From: Rhodococcus sp. Z13
Lineage (GTDB): Bacteria; Actinomycetota; Actinomycetes; Mycobacteriales; Mycobacteriaceae
Assembly: GCF_025837095.1 (NCBI RefSeq)
Contig: NZ_CP107551.1
Coordinates: forward strand, 2,722,668 to 2,786,667
Direction: 5' to 3'
DNA: 64,000 nt
Shown here one piece after another: positions 52,004-60,821 of the stretch (position 1 is its first letter; every line of letters begins with the position of its first letter). Under the pieces are notes generated by a model, which made no database searches, was not told the DNA's origin, and saw nothing but the letters and a program-made list of their open reading frames with translations. The position numbers were made by a program, and so were the translations under genes.

Positions 52004-53314
52004 ATGGTCGACGAGCCGCCCCGCCGGATCACACGGGTACCGGGTGCTCCCCGTGAGCGCCCGGTACCCCTTCGGCGTCCCGAGCGGGCGCCCCTGCCCG
52101 ACGCATTGCTCCGCCGGGTCAAGCAGTTCTCCGGACGCCTCGCCACCGAGGCCGTGCACGTCATGCAGGAGCAACTGCCGTTCTTCGCCGATCTCGACGC
52201 CTCCCAGCGGGCGACGGTCCAGCTGGTCATCCAGACGTCGGTGGTCGATTTCCTCGAATGGGTCCGCGATCCCGAGAACGACATCCGGTTCGGTTTCGAC
52301 GCGTTCCAGGTCATCCCGCAGGAGCTGGCCCGGAGCCTGACCCTGCGGCAGACGGTGGAGATGGTCCGCGCCGCGATGGAGTTCTTCGAGCAATGGCTGC
52401 CGGCGCTGGCCCGCAACGAGGAGCAGCTGACCGCGCTCACCGAGGCGATCCTGCGGTACGGCCGCGAGCTCGGCTTCGCCGCGGCGGCGGTCTACGCGAG
52501 TGCCGCGGAGTCGCGCAGCGCGTGGGACACCCGACTCGAGGCCCTGGTCGTCGACGCGGTGGTGCGCGGTGACCCCGGCCCGGACATGCAGTCGCAGGCG
52601 GCGACGCTCAACTGGGACGCGACCGCCCCGGCGACCGTCATCGTCGGCACTCCTCCGCCCGAGGAGGGGGTCTCGGTGGTCACCACGGTGCACGACATCG
52701 CCCAGCTGCACGGACGGGCCGCACTGGCCGTGGTGCAGGGCGAGCGGCTGGTGATGGTGGTCAGCGGGGAGCTGCACGGTTCGCCGGAGGCACTGGAGTT
52801 CCGCGACGAGCTGATGCGGGCCTTCTCGGAGGATCCGGTGGTGATCGGCCCGACGACCCCGTCACTGGCGTCCGCGCACGCGTCCGCGGTGGAGGCGCTG
52901 GCGGGGATGGAGGCGGTGGCGGGCTGGCCGGGAGCTCCGCGACCGGTGCACGCCGGTGAGCTGCTGCCCGAACGCGCGCTGCTCGGCGATCCGGCGGCGA
53001 TCGCCGCGCTCGACGACTACATCGTGGCGCCGTTGTCGGCGGCCGGGCCGGCGCTGGCCGACACGTTGGACGCATACCTCGACAGTGGGGGTGCTGTCGA
53101 GACCTGCGCGCGAAAGCTGTTTGTTCATCCAAATACCGTGCGGTATCGATTGAAGCGGATCACAGAAGTGACGGGTCGGGATCCCACAAATCCGCGCGAT
53201 GCGTACGTGTTGCGGACAGCCGCTACCGTGGGCCGACTGGCACGAACGCATAACGAAATGAGAACACCTGCACCACCGGTCTCCCGCTTCACAATTCGCA
53301 AATCGGACACGTAA
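52004..53314 (+). CDS. mabR: PucR-family transcriptional regulator MabR
   Basis: Regulator in the position of Rv2242 (MabR), which controls the mycobacterial fasII operon. The 436-residue protein has a long helical N-terminal region (about 30-170), a central GGDEF-like/PucR domain, and a C-terminal HTH_30 (about 360-415: LDAYLDSGGAVETCARKLF, then HPNTVRYRLKRITEVTGRDP). It is directly upstream of fabD in the same orientation, 128 bases apart. Long-chain acyl-CoA is the reported ligand for the family member in mycobacteria. A palindrome in the fabD promoter region is a likely operator. Confidence 0.92.
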   Translation: MVDEPPRRITRVPGAPRERPVPLRRPERAPLPDALLRRVKQFSGRLATEAVHVMQEQLPFFADLDASQRATVQLVIQTSVVDFLEWVRDPENDIRFGFDAFQVIPQELARSLTLRQTVEMVRAAMEFFEQWLPALARNEEQLTALTEAILRYGRELGFAAAAVYASAAESRSAWDTRLEALVVDAVVRGDPGPDMQSQAATLNWDATAPATVIVGTPPPEEGVSVVTTVHDIAQLHGRAALAVVQGERLVMVVSGELHGSPEALEFRDELMRAFSEDPVVIGPTTPSLASAHASAVEALAGMEAVAGWPGAPRPVHAGELLPERALLGDPAAIAALDDYIVAPLSAAGPALADTLDAYLDSGGAVETCARKLFVHPNTVRYRLKRITEVTGRDPTNPRDAYVLRTAATVGRLARTHNEMRTPAPPVSRFTIRKSDT

Positions 53315-53356
53315 CACTTCCGGCCCTCGGACCGATTGCCCACGCCGACGTGCAGA

Positions 53357-53375
53357 TTTGTGGGAACCCTACAAA
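53357..53375. promoter_or_regulatory. Candidate MabR operator upstream of fabD
   Basis: TTTGTGGGAACCCTACAAA is a 19-bp near-palindrome with 7 of 9 pairs matched around a central A, in the mabR-fabD gap 68 bases before the fabD start. Its TTTGT/ACAAA ends are unusual in this GC-rich sequence. Assignment to MabR is inferred from position. Confidence 0.55.
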
Positions 53376-53442
53376 AGTGAGGCCGACGTTTCATCGTCAC
53401 CGACATCTCGCGGCGGCGGGTCCGGGGTGTTCTCTTGGGATC

Positions 53443-54360
53443 GTGATTTCGCTGCTCGCCCCCGGTCAGGGGTCTCAGACACCCGGAATGCTCGCCCCGT
53501 GGCTCGAGCAGTCCGGCGCGCGTGAGCGCATCGAGAAGTGGTCGAACACGTCCGGACTCGATCTGGAGCGACTCGGCACCACCGCCACCGCGGAGGAGAT
53601 CACGGACACGGCGGTGACCCAGCCGCTCGTCGTGGCCTCCGCACTGCTGGCCTTCGAGGAGCTCGAGCGGCAGGGCCTGGTCCCCGCGGACACGATCGTG
53701 GCCGGACACTCGGTCGGCGAGCTCGCCGCCGCCGCGGTCGCCGGAGTCATCACCGCCGACGACGCCGTCGCGCTCGCCGCGATCCGCGGCGCCGAGATGG
53801 CCAAGGCCTGTGCACTCGAACCCACCGGTATGTCCGCCGTGCTCGGCGGCGCCGAGGACGAGGTGCTCGCGCGCCTCGAGGAACTGGATCTGACCCCCGC
53901 CAACATGAACGCGGCGGGCCAGATCGTCGCGGCCGGGCGCCTCGACGCGCTCGAGGAACTCGCCGCGAACCCGCCGGAGAAGGCACGCGTCCGGGCACTC
54001 CCGGTCGCCGGGGCCTTCCACACCCGATTCATGGCCCCGGCGCAGGACGCCGTGGCCGCCGCCGCGGCGAAGATCACCCCCGCCGATCCGACCCGCACGT
54101 TGCTGTCGAACTACGACGGCAAGCCGGTCACGTCCGGGCGCGAAGCGCTCGAGCGGCTCGCCGCCCAGGTCACCCGGCCCGTCCGGTGGGATCTGTGCAC
54201 CGCTCACCTGCGGGAGGCACAGGTGAGCCGGATCGTCGAGCTGCCCCCGGCCGGCACGCTCGTGGGTATCGCCAAGCGCGAGATGCGCGGCACCCCCACG
54301 GTCGCCCTCAAGACCCCCGCGGAGATCTCCGCTCTGGCCGAATCCCTCCAACTCGGTTAG
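53443..54360 (+). CDS. fabD: Malonyl-CoA:ACP transacylase
   Basis: Loads malonate on AcpM for FAS-II elongation. From GTG 53443 it is 305 residues, starting VISLLAPGQGSQTPGML with the GQGSQ motif. The nucleophile motif GHSVGELAAAAVAG (Ser near residue 90) and catalytic His in VAGAFHTRFMAPA near 192 are present. First gene of fabD-acpM-kas-accD6. The preceding ribosome-binding site is weak. Confidence 0.96.
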   Translation: MISLLAPGQGSQTPGMLAPWLEQSGARERIEKWSNTSGLDLERLGTTATAEEITDTAVTQPLVVASALLAFEELERQGLVPADTIVAGHSVGELAAAAVAGVITADDAVALAAIRGAEMAKACALEPTGMSAVLGGAEDEVLARLEELDLTPANMNAAGQIVAAGRLDALEELAANPPEKARVRALPVAGAFHTRFMAPAQDAVAAAAAKITPADPTRTLLSNYDGKPVTSGREALERLAAQVTRPVRWDLCTAHLREAQVSRIVELPPAGTLVGIAKREMRGTPTVALKTPAEISALAESLQLG

Positions 54361-54478
54361 GTTGCTGCGCGCGCCGTCGCACAGCACGGGCACCTCACCG
54401 GGACATCCCGGGCCCCGGACGGAAACATCCGGCCGGGTCGATACGACAAAGTCGACAGACGAAGAAGGGAGCCACGTC

Positions 54479-54757
54479 GTGGCCGCCACTCAGGAAGAAA
54501 TCATCGCCGGTCTCGCCGAGATCATCGAAGAGGTCACCGGTATCGAGCCCTCCGAGGTGACCATCGAGAAGTCCTTCGTCGACGACCTCGACATCGACTC
54601 GCTGTCCATGGTCGAGATCGCCGTCCAGACCGAGGACAAGTACGGCGTCAAGATCCCGGACGAGGATCTCGCCAGCCTCCGCACCGTCGGTGACGCCGTC
54701 AACTACATCCAGAAGCTCGAGGCCGACGGCGTCCAGGCCACGAACGACAACGAGTGA
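54479..54757 (+). CDS. acpM: Meromycolate-extension acyl carrier protein AcpM
   Basis: Acyl carrier of the FAS-II system, 92 residues from GTG 54479 after AGAAGGGAGCC. The phosphopantetheine site is Ser in [18 protein letters not shown] (about residue 40). The acidic C-terminal tail (QATNDNE) is much shorter than in mycobacterial AcpM. Its stop overlaps the KAS start by 4 bases. Confidence 0.95.
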   Translation: MAATQEEIIAGLAEIIEEVTGIEPSEVTIEKSFVDDLDIDSLSMVEIAVQTEDKYGVKIPDEDLASLRTVGDAVNYIQKLEADGVQATNDNE

Positions 54758-56010
54758 GCTCTGCCGTGACCTCCCCTTCTCCTCGGACACTGCGGAACGT
54801 CGTCGTCACCAGCCTCGCGGCTACGACGTCGATCGCCGGCGACGTGGACGCCACCTGGAAGGCACTCCTGGCCGGTGAGAGCGGGATCGGCACCATCGAG
54901 CGCGACTTCGTCGACGAGTTCGATCTTCCCGTCCGCATCGGTGGCACACTCAAGGTCAGCCCCGACGAGGGACTGTCCCGCGTCGAACTGCGGCGTATGA
55001 GCTTCGTCGAGCGCCTCGCGCTCACCCTCGGCCGCACCGTCTGGGAGAACGCCGGGAGCCCGGAGGTCGACCAGGACCGTCTCGGTGTCGTCATCGGCAC
55101 CGGCCTCGGCGGCGGCGAAGCCCTCATCGACGCGGTCGACAAGCTCCGCGACGGCGGCTACCGCAAGGTGTCGCCGTTCGCGGTGCAGATGATCATGCCC
55201 AACGGGCCGTCGGCCACCGTCGGGCTCGAACTCGGCGCCCGCGCCGGGGTCATCACGCCCGTCTCGGCGTGCTCGTCCGGATCCGAGGCGATCGCCCACG
55301 CGTTCCGCATGATCGCGTTCGGCGACGCCGACATCGTCGTCACCGGCGGTGTCGAGGGCCAGCTCGACGCGGTCGCCACCGCGGGCTTCTCGATGATGCG
55401 GGCGCTGAGCACCCGCAACGACGACCCGAAAGGCGCCTCGCGGCCGTTCGACAAGGATCGCGACGGCTTCGTCTTCGGTGAGGCCGGCGCACTGATGGTC
55501 CTCGAGAGCGAGGAGCACGCCAAGGCACGTGGCGCGCGGATCCACGCCCGCCTCCTCGGGGCCGGTATCACCTCGGACGGCTACCACATCGTCGCACCGG
55601 ATCCGGAAGGCACCGGCGCGGCACGGGCGATGACGCGGGCGATCGAGACCGCGGGCATCACCAAGACCGATGTGGGGCACATCAACGCCCATGCGACGGC
55701 GACCCCCATCGGTGACGTGGCCGAGGCCAAGGCCATCAACGCGGCCGTGGGCAACCACGCCGCGGTGTACGCACCGAAGTCCGCACTCGGTCATTCGATC
55801 GGCGCGGTCGGTGCACTCGAAGCAGTGCTCACGGTCCTGGCGCTGCGTGACGGGGTCATCCCGCCCACGCTGAATCTCGAGAACCAGGATCCAGAGATCG
55901 ATCTCGACGTGGTCAAGGGCGAACCGCGTTACGGGCAGATCGATTTCGCGCTGAACAACTCGTTCGGTTTCGGTGGGCACAACGTGGCGCTCGCTTTCGG
56001 TCGCGCCTGA
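54754..56010 (+). CDS. kasA: Beta-ketoacyl-ACP synthase (KasA/KasB type)
   Basis: Condensing enzyme for meromycolate elongation, 418 residues. Catalytic Cys is in [15 protein letters not shown] (about residue 172), the first His in [13 protein letters not shown] near 310 and the second in [13 protein letters not shown] near 345. The motif reads NAHAT rather than NAHGT, the form I recall for KasB, while other parts resemble KasA. Only one KAS gene occurs; mycobacteria have kasA and kasB in tandem. Start GTG 54754 is coupled to acpM. Confidence 0.95.
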   Translation: MSSAVTSPSPRTLRNVVVTSLAATTSIAGDVDATWKALLAGESGIGTIERDFVDEFDLPVRIGGTLKVSPDEGLSRVELRRMSFVERLALTLGRTVWENAGSPEVDQDRLGVVIGTGLGGGEALIDAVDKLRDGGYRKVSPFAVQMIMPNGPSATVGLELGARAGVITPVSACSSGSEAIAHAFRMIAFGDADIVVTGGVEGQLDAVATAGFSMMRALSTRNDDPKGASRPFDKDRDGFVFGEAGALMVLESEEHAKARGARIHARLLGAGITSDGYHIVAPDPEGTGAARAMTRAIETAGITKTDVGHINAHATATPIGDVAEAKAINAAVGNHAAVYAPKSALGHSIGAVGALEAVLTVLALRDGVIPPTLNLENQDPEIDLDVVKGEPRYGQIDFALNNSFGFGGHNVALAFGRA

Positions 56011-56103
56011 CCGACTGCGCCCGTTCGCCCCTGCGGTGGGGACTTCCTCCAGGAGGTCCCCGCCGCAGCCCCACCACCACGGCGTCTGCCCGAGGAGCAC
56101 CCC

Positions 56104-57534
56104 ATGACCGTCCTGGATCCCACCCTCAGCAACACGGCGGTGGACCCACGTGATCCGCTGGCCCGCCTCGAGAAACTGTTCGATCCGGGCAGCCTGGAAC
56201 TGCTCCACGAACGCGACCGGTCCGGTGTCCTCGCCGCCATCGGCGACATCGACGGCATCCGCACGGTGGCCTACTGCTCCGATGCGACCGTCATGGGCGG
56301 CGCCATGGGCGTCGAGGGTTGCCGGCACATCGTCGCCGCCATCGACCTCGCCATCGAGCGCGAGATCCCCGTCGTCGGTGTCTTCCACTCCGGCGGAGCA
56401 CGTCTGGCCGAGGGCGTCGAGGCCCTCCACGCCGTCGGTCTCGTCTTCGAGGCCATGGTCCGCGCGTCGGGCCTGATCCCCCAGATCTCCGTCGTCCTCG
56501 GTTTCGCCGCGGGCGGCGCCGCCTACGGCCCCGCCCTGACCGACGTCGTCATCATGGCGCCCGAGGGCCGTGTCTTCGTCACCGGCCCCGACGTGGTGCG
56601 CAGCGTCACCGGCGAGCAGGTCGACATGGAGTCCCTCGGCGGACCCGACACCCACTACAAGAAATCGGGCGTCGCCCACATCACCGCCCACGACGAGCCG
56701 GACGCCCTCGACCGCGCCCGCCGCCTCGTGGCCATGCTGGCCGAGCAGGGCGAATTCGACCTCGAGGCAGCCGCTCTCGGCGACACCGATCTGCGCGCGC
56801 TGCTCCCCGCGTCCCCGCGTCGCGCCTATGACGTCAAACCCATCGTCCACGCCCTCCTCGACGACGTCGACGGCGAGACGACCTTCGAGGAACTCCAGGG
56901 CGGTTGGGCCCGCAGCATCGTCACCGGCTTCGGCCGTCTCGCCGGCCGCACCGTCGGCGTCATCGCCAACAACCCGCTGCGCCTCGGCGGCTGCCTCAAC
57001 TCCGAGAGCGCCGAGAAGGCCGCGCGTTTCGTGCGGATGTGCAACGCCTTCGGTGTCCCGCTCGTCGTGATCGTCGACGTCCCCGGCTATCTGCCGGGTG
57101 TGAGCCAGGAATGGGAAGGCGTCGTGCGGCGCGGAGCGAAGCTGCTCCACGCCTTCGCCGAGGCCCGGGTCCCGCGCGTCACGCTCGTCACCCGCAAGAT
57201 CTACGGCGGCGCCTACATCGCGATGAACTCCCGCGCCCTCGGTGCCACCGCCGTGTTCGCCTGGCCCGAGGCCGAAGTGGCCGTGATGGGCGCGAAGGCC
57301 GCAGTGGAGATCCTGCACCGCAAAGCCCTCGCCGCGGCTCCCGACGACGAGCGGGAGGCGTTGCACGAGCGTCTCGCCGCCGAACACGAGGCCATCGCGG
57401 GCGGTGTCGGCCGGGCGATGTCGATCGGCGTCGTCGACGAGATGATCGACCCCGCCGTCACCCGCAGCACCCTCGCCGCTGCGCTCGCCGCGGCTCCCTC
57501 GGTCCGGGCGCGGCACAAGAACATTCCGCTCTGA
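56104..57534 (+). CDS. accD6: Acetyl/propionyl-CoA carboxylase beta subunit AccD6
   Basis: Carboxyltransferase making malonyl-CoA for FAS-II, 476 residues. Carboxyltransferase motifs are visible: VMGGAMGVEGCRHIV, HSGGARLAEGVEAL (oxyanion hole, about residue 97), FAAGGAAYGPALTD near 136 and the second-domain KIYGGAYIAMNSRALGA near 365. The start ATG follows GAGGAGCACCCC. Last gene of the cluster, followed by a very strong terminator. It needs a biotinylated AccA subunit encoded elsewhere. Confidence 0.96.
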   Translation: MTVLDPTLSNTAVDPRDPLARLEKLFDPGSLELLHERDRSGVLAAIGDIDGIRTVAYCSDATVMGGAMGVEGCRHIVAAIDLAIEREIPVVGVFHSGGARLAEGVEALHAVGLVFEAMVRASGLIPQISVVLGFAAGGAAYGPALTDVVIMAPEGRVFVTGPDVVRSVTGEQVDMESLGGPDTHYKKSGVAHITAHDEPDALDRARRLVAMLAEQGEFDLEAAALGDTDLRALLPASPRRAYDVKPIVHALLDDVDGETTFEELQGGWARSIVTGFGRLAGRTVGVIANNPLRLGGCLNSESAEKAARFVRMCNAFGVPLVVIVDVPGYLPGVSQEWEGVVRRGAKLLHAFAEARVPRVTLVTRKIYGGAYIAMNSRALGATAVFAWPEAEVAVMGAKAAVEILHRKALAAAPDDEREALHERLAAEHEAIAGGVGRAMSIGVVDEMIDPAVTRSTLAAALAAAPSVRARHKNIPL

Positions 57535-57547
57535 CGAGGAGCACGGA

Positions 57548-57588
57548 CGGCACCGGCGCCGCTCGGATTCCGAGCGGCGCCGGTGCCG
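57548..57588 (+). terminator. Strong terminator after accD6
   Basis: A 19-bp perfect stem (CGGCACCGGCGCCGCTCGG and its complement) with the loop ATT, the longest perfect hairpin in the window. It lies between accD6 and the convergent DUF3145 gene. Confidence 0.9.
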
Positions 57589-57716
57589 TGTCCACGAGAG
57601 AGCCGTGTCTATGAGAGATAGGGCGTCGAGAGAACGGACGTCCACGACGGAGATGTCCGGGGCAGAGCGGACGCCTTCGACAGAGGAGGCATCCCGGCCG
57701 AGGTCCTCGACCGGAG

Positions 57717-58226
57717 TCAGCCGACGTCGCGTCTGAGCCAGGTCACCTGGGCGCCCTCGTCGCCGCTGCGGTACGGCTCGAGCTCCTCGTCCCAGGCCGT
57801 GCCGAGGGCGCGGTGCAGTTCGCTCTCGATGTCGGAGGCGGAGGCGAGGAGGGCCCGCAACCGCATCTCGCCGACGACGACGTCGCCGTTGGCGCTGGTC
57901 GTTCCCCGCCAGAGTCCGAGATGCGGTACGTAGCTGAAGCGTTCCCCGTCCACTCCTTCGCTGGGGTTCTCGGTGATCTCGAAACGCAACATCGGCCAGG
58001 CACGCAGCGTCTCGGCGAGCCGGGCACCGGTACCCACCGGTCCGACCCACTCCACGCACGTGCGCAGCAGGCCGGGAGCGGCCGGCTGCCCCGTCCAGGT
58101 CAGTTCGGGCCGGCAATCGAGGACGGCAGCCAGCGCCCACTCGATATGCGGACACACGGCAGCCGGGGAGGAGTGCACGTAGATCACTCCTGCCGTGGCA
58201 TCCGCGAACTGATTGGATGCACGCAT
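57717..58226 (-). CDS. DUF3145 protein
   Basis: Conserved actinobacterial protein of unknown function, 169 residues from ATG 58226 (GGAGGTGA upstream). Family features are GVIYVHSSPAAVCPHIEWALAA near the N-terminus, WTGQPAAPGLLRTCVEW, and FEITENPSEGVDGERFSY in the middle. No catalytic motif or membrane segment. Genes of this family usually sit beside the FAS-II cluster, as here. Between 57589 and 57716 nothing else was seen. Confidence 0.92.
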   Translation of the reverse strand: MRASNQFADATAGVIYVHSSPAAVCPHIEWALAAVLDCRPELTWTGQPAAPGLLRTCVEWVGPVGTGARLAETLRAWPMLRFEITENPSEGVDGERFSYVPHLGLWRGTTSANGDVVVGEMRLRALLASASDIESELHRALGTAWDEELEPYRSGDEGAQVTWLRRDVG

Positions 58227-58349
58227 ACATTCACCTCCGATTCGACCAGGACGTCTTCCCCAACGACCCTTGTCGATCAAGGTGCCTCCATGCGGACTGG
58301 GTACAAGTGTGCCTGTGTGTCGTGTGTTTCGCCAGAGAACCAGAGAGGT

Positions 58350-59162
58350 TTATGTGAATTCCGCGATAACCGCTTCCCCGAGGGCCGGCCAGCGCGGTTT
58401 CGCCCAGTCTCCGAATGCACGATCAGTAAGTACCACACAGGCAGTGGAGATTTCTGGGTCATTCCAGAGAAATGTCCCCGATTGACCGAAATGTCCGAAA
58501 GTTCGGTTCGAATTCGTCGGTGCGGTCCAGTGCGGGTTCTTCTCGCCCCGAATCTCGAAACCCAGACCCCAGTCGTTCGATTTGAAGGAGCCGTAACCCG
58601 GCACGATTCCGCGCAATCCGGGGAACTGCACACTGGTCGCCTCCGCGAAGAGTTCCGCGGACACCAGAACCGGGGCGAGCAGTTCGGCCGCGAAGCGCGC
58701 CAGGTCGGCCACCGACGACTCGCCACCGTGACCCGCGGGGCCCAGCAGCGCGGAGTTGCGCATCCCGAGGGGCTCGAAGACCGCCTGTTCCAGATATTCG
58801 GGGAAGGGGATGTCGGTCTCGGCCTCGACGAGTTCGGCGAGCACCTCGAATCCGGCGCTCGAGTAGATCCGCTTCTGCCCCGGCTCCGCCTGCACGGTGC
58901 GCTCGCCGAAGGCGAGTCCGGAGGCGTGGGCGAGCAGATGCCGCACCGTCGAACCGGGCGGGCCCGCAGGCTGATCCAGTTCGATGGCGCCTTCCTCCAC
59001 GGCCACGAGGGCGGCGTAGGCGACCAGCAGCTTCGTCACCGAGGCGAGAGGGAAGACCGCGTCGAGGTCGCCGGTGGACGCGACCGTGCCGCCGCCGCGG
59101 GTCACCACCGCGGCGGCGGCACGGTCGACGGGCCATTCGCTGATCAGATCGAGACTGGACAC
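58350..59162 (-). CDS. Beta-lactamase-fold serine hydrolase
   Basis: Class C beta-lactamase/esterase-fold protein, 270 residues, without a signal peptide. The SxxK motif is SVTK (about residue 41), the YxN-like position is YSSAGFEVL near 100, and GHFGQSGTFLW near 224 replaces the KTG box with HFG. Such proteins are esterases or D-Ala-D-Ala peptidases rather than true beta-lactamases. It starts at GTG 59162. Lower GC than neighbours near the 3' end (58350-58600). Confidence 0.87.
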   Translation of the reverse strand: MSSLDLISEWPVDRAAAAVVTRGGGTVASTGDLDAVFPLASVTKLLVAYAALVAVEEGAIELDQPAGPPGSTVRHLLAHASGLAFGERTVQAEPGQKRIYSSAGFEVLAELVEAETDIPFPEYLEQAVFEPLGMRNSALLGPAGHGGESSVADLARFAAELLAPVLVSAELFAEATSVQFPGLRGIVPGYGSFKSNDWGLGFEIRGEKNPHWTAPTNSNRTFGHFGQSGTFLWNDPEISTACVVLTDRAFGDWAKPRWPALGEAVIAEFT

Positions 59163-59256
59163 GCGTTCAGCCTACGAGACGCCGATCGGGCGCGGCCCAC
59201 CAGTCGGGGTATCCGTGAGCGTGCGGCTCACCGGCCCCGGCTCGTGAGCGTGCGGC

Positions 59257-60384
59257 TCACCAGTCCGCTTCGGTGTAGCGGATGACACCGCGGATGTTCT
59301 TGCCGTCGAGCATGTCCTGGTAACCCTCGTTGATCTGCTCGAGGGTGTAGGTGCGGGTGACCATGTCGGCCAGGTTGAGCTGACCCGACTTGTACAGGTC
59401 GAGCAGGTTGGGGATGTCGACGCGGGCGTTGCAGCCACCGAAGATGTTGCCTTTGAGGTCCTTCTGCAGCATGGAGAACAGGAAGGAGTTGAGCTTGACG
59501 TCCATGTCGGACATGTAGCCCATCGCGGTCACGACGCAGCGCCCCCCCTTGGCGGTGAGGGTGAGGGCGGGGTCGACGAGTTCACCCTTCATCTCACCGA
59601 CGGTGATGATCGTCTTGTGGCACATCCGGCCCCAGGTGATCTCCATGATCGGCACAATGGCCTCCTCGATGGAGGCATAGGCGTGGGTGGCACCGAACTT
59701 CAGGGCCTGCTCGCGCTTCCACGGCACCGGATCGATCGCGAAGACGTGGCGGGCACCGGACGCGACGGCACCCTGCAGGGCGCTCATGCCGACACCGCCG
59801 ACGCCGATGATCGCCACCGAGTCGCCGGCCTTGACCTCGGCGATGTTCGTCGCCGACCCCCAGCCGGTGGGCACGCCGCAGCCGACCAGCGCGGCGAGCT
59901 CGAACGGCACGTCCTTGTCGATCTTGACGACCTGGCTCTGGTTGACCGTCATGTACGGCGCGAAGGTGCCGAGCAGGCACATGGCGATCACGTTCTGGCC
60001 GCGCGCCTGGATGCGGTAGGTGCCGTCGGAGATCGCCTGGCCGCTGAGCAGACCGGCGCCGAGGTCGCACAGGTTCGAGTGCCCCGAGGCACAGGACGGA
60101 CAGCGTCCGCACGCGGGGATGAAGGACAGCACGACATGGTCACCCACCTCGAGGCCCACGACGCCCTCGCCGACCTTCGTGATCACGCCCGCACCCTCGT
60201 GGCCGCCCATCGCGGGGAAGGACGGCATCGGCGTGGCTCCGGTGACGATGTGGTGGTCCGAGTGGCACATGCCGGCAGCTTCCATGCGGATCTGCACTTC
60301 ACCCGCAACGGGATCACCGAGTTCGATCTCCTCGACCGACCACGGCTCGTTGAGTCCCCACAGCACTGCACCCTTGGTCTTCAT
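59257..60384 (-). CDS. NDMA-dependent zinc alcohol dehydrogenase
   Basis: Zinc medium-chain dehydrogenase of 375 residues beginning MKTKGAVLWGLNEPW, the pattern of the NDMA-dependent (Rxyl_3153-like) clade that keeps its nicotinamide cofactor bound and is associated with mycofactocin. Catalytic zinc ligands are in GMCHSDHH and GGHEGAGVI; the structural zinc motif is CGRCPSCASGHSNLC (about 87-101). The Rossmann fold shows IGVGGVGMSALQGA near 197. ATG 60384 is preceded by GGAGGGCG. A KstR-like palindrome lies 63 bases upstream. Confidence 0.92.
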   Translation of the reverse strand: MKTKGAVLWGLNEPWSVEEIELGDPVAGEVQIRMEAAGMCHSDHHIVTGATPMPSFPAMGGHEGAGVITKVGEGVVGLEVGDHVVLSFIPACGRCPSCASGHSNLCDLGAGLLSGQAISDGTYRIQARGQNVIAMCLLGTFAPYMTVNQSQVVKIDKDVPFELAALVGCGVPTGWGSATNIAEVKAGDSVAIIGVGGVGMSALQGAVASGARHVFAIDPVPWKREQALKFGATHAYASIEEAIVPIMEITWGRMCHKTIITVGEMKGELVDPALTLTAKGGRCVVTAMGYMSDMDVKLNSFLFSMLQKDLKGNIFGGCNARVDIPNLLDLYKSGQLNLADMVTRTYTLEQINEGYQDMLDGKNIRGVIRYTEADW

Positions 60385-60821
60385 CTGGCTCGCCCTCCAT
60401 CGCATTGCCTGTTGTGCACGTGACGATAGCCACATTCGCACAGAATTGGAACAGGTTCTAGAGGTTGTCCCGATCGGTGGCACCGCCACGCCCCGAGCCG
60501 AGGCGACCCGGCATCCTTCCGCGGGCCGCGTCCGGATCGATCTCGATCGAACGCAGGTGCCGTGCTCACGGGCGTCCGGGTGGCGCACCGGCGACGTCCG
60601 CCGGGGCCACATCCGACATCCCACCACCCGATACTGTCACCGCAGGTATCACTCACTTCGGCGAAAGCGCCGCATCCACAGTGGAACTCGTTCCCGCGCC
60701 CAGTCGAAATGCGAGGTCACCCTTACCCAAACCCCTTGGCACGCCGCGGGTATCCTTCTGCCACGGGTCGAATCGGGGACGACTCGGTCACCATCACCTG
60801 CCGAATCGAGGAGTTCCTTCC
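60385..60821. promoter_or_regulatory. 437-bp divergent dehydrogenase/esterase intergenic region
   Basis: No gene is supported. It holds the dehydrogenase promoter on the left, with the palindrome at 60447-60460, and the esterase promoter on the right. CGAGGAG at 60807-60813 is the esterase ribosome-binding site. The middle 250 bases show no structure that I can interpret. Confidence 0.55.
60447..60460. promoter_or_regulatory. KstR-like palindrome before the NDMA-dependent dehydrogenase
   Basis: Read on the minus strand TAGAACCTGTTCCA fits TnnAACnnGTTnnA, the KstR (cholesterol-catabolism repressor) consensus as I remember it, and matches TAGAACnnGTTCTA at all but one fixed position. It lies 63 bases upstream of the dehydrogenase ATG. 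Binding is predicted only. Confidence 0.5.

Noticed and set aside
49009-52440. 1143-codon open frame antisense to aceE
   Set aside because: Shadow of a long GC-rich gene; crosses the aceE-mabR boundary without any ribosome-binding site.
54703-58230. 1175-codon open frame antisense to kasA and accD6
   Set aside because: Spans several genes and a terminator; low-complexity product.
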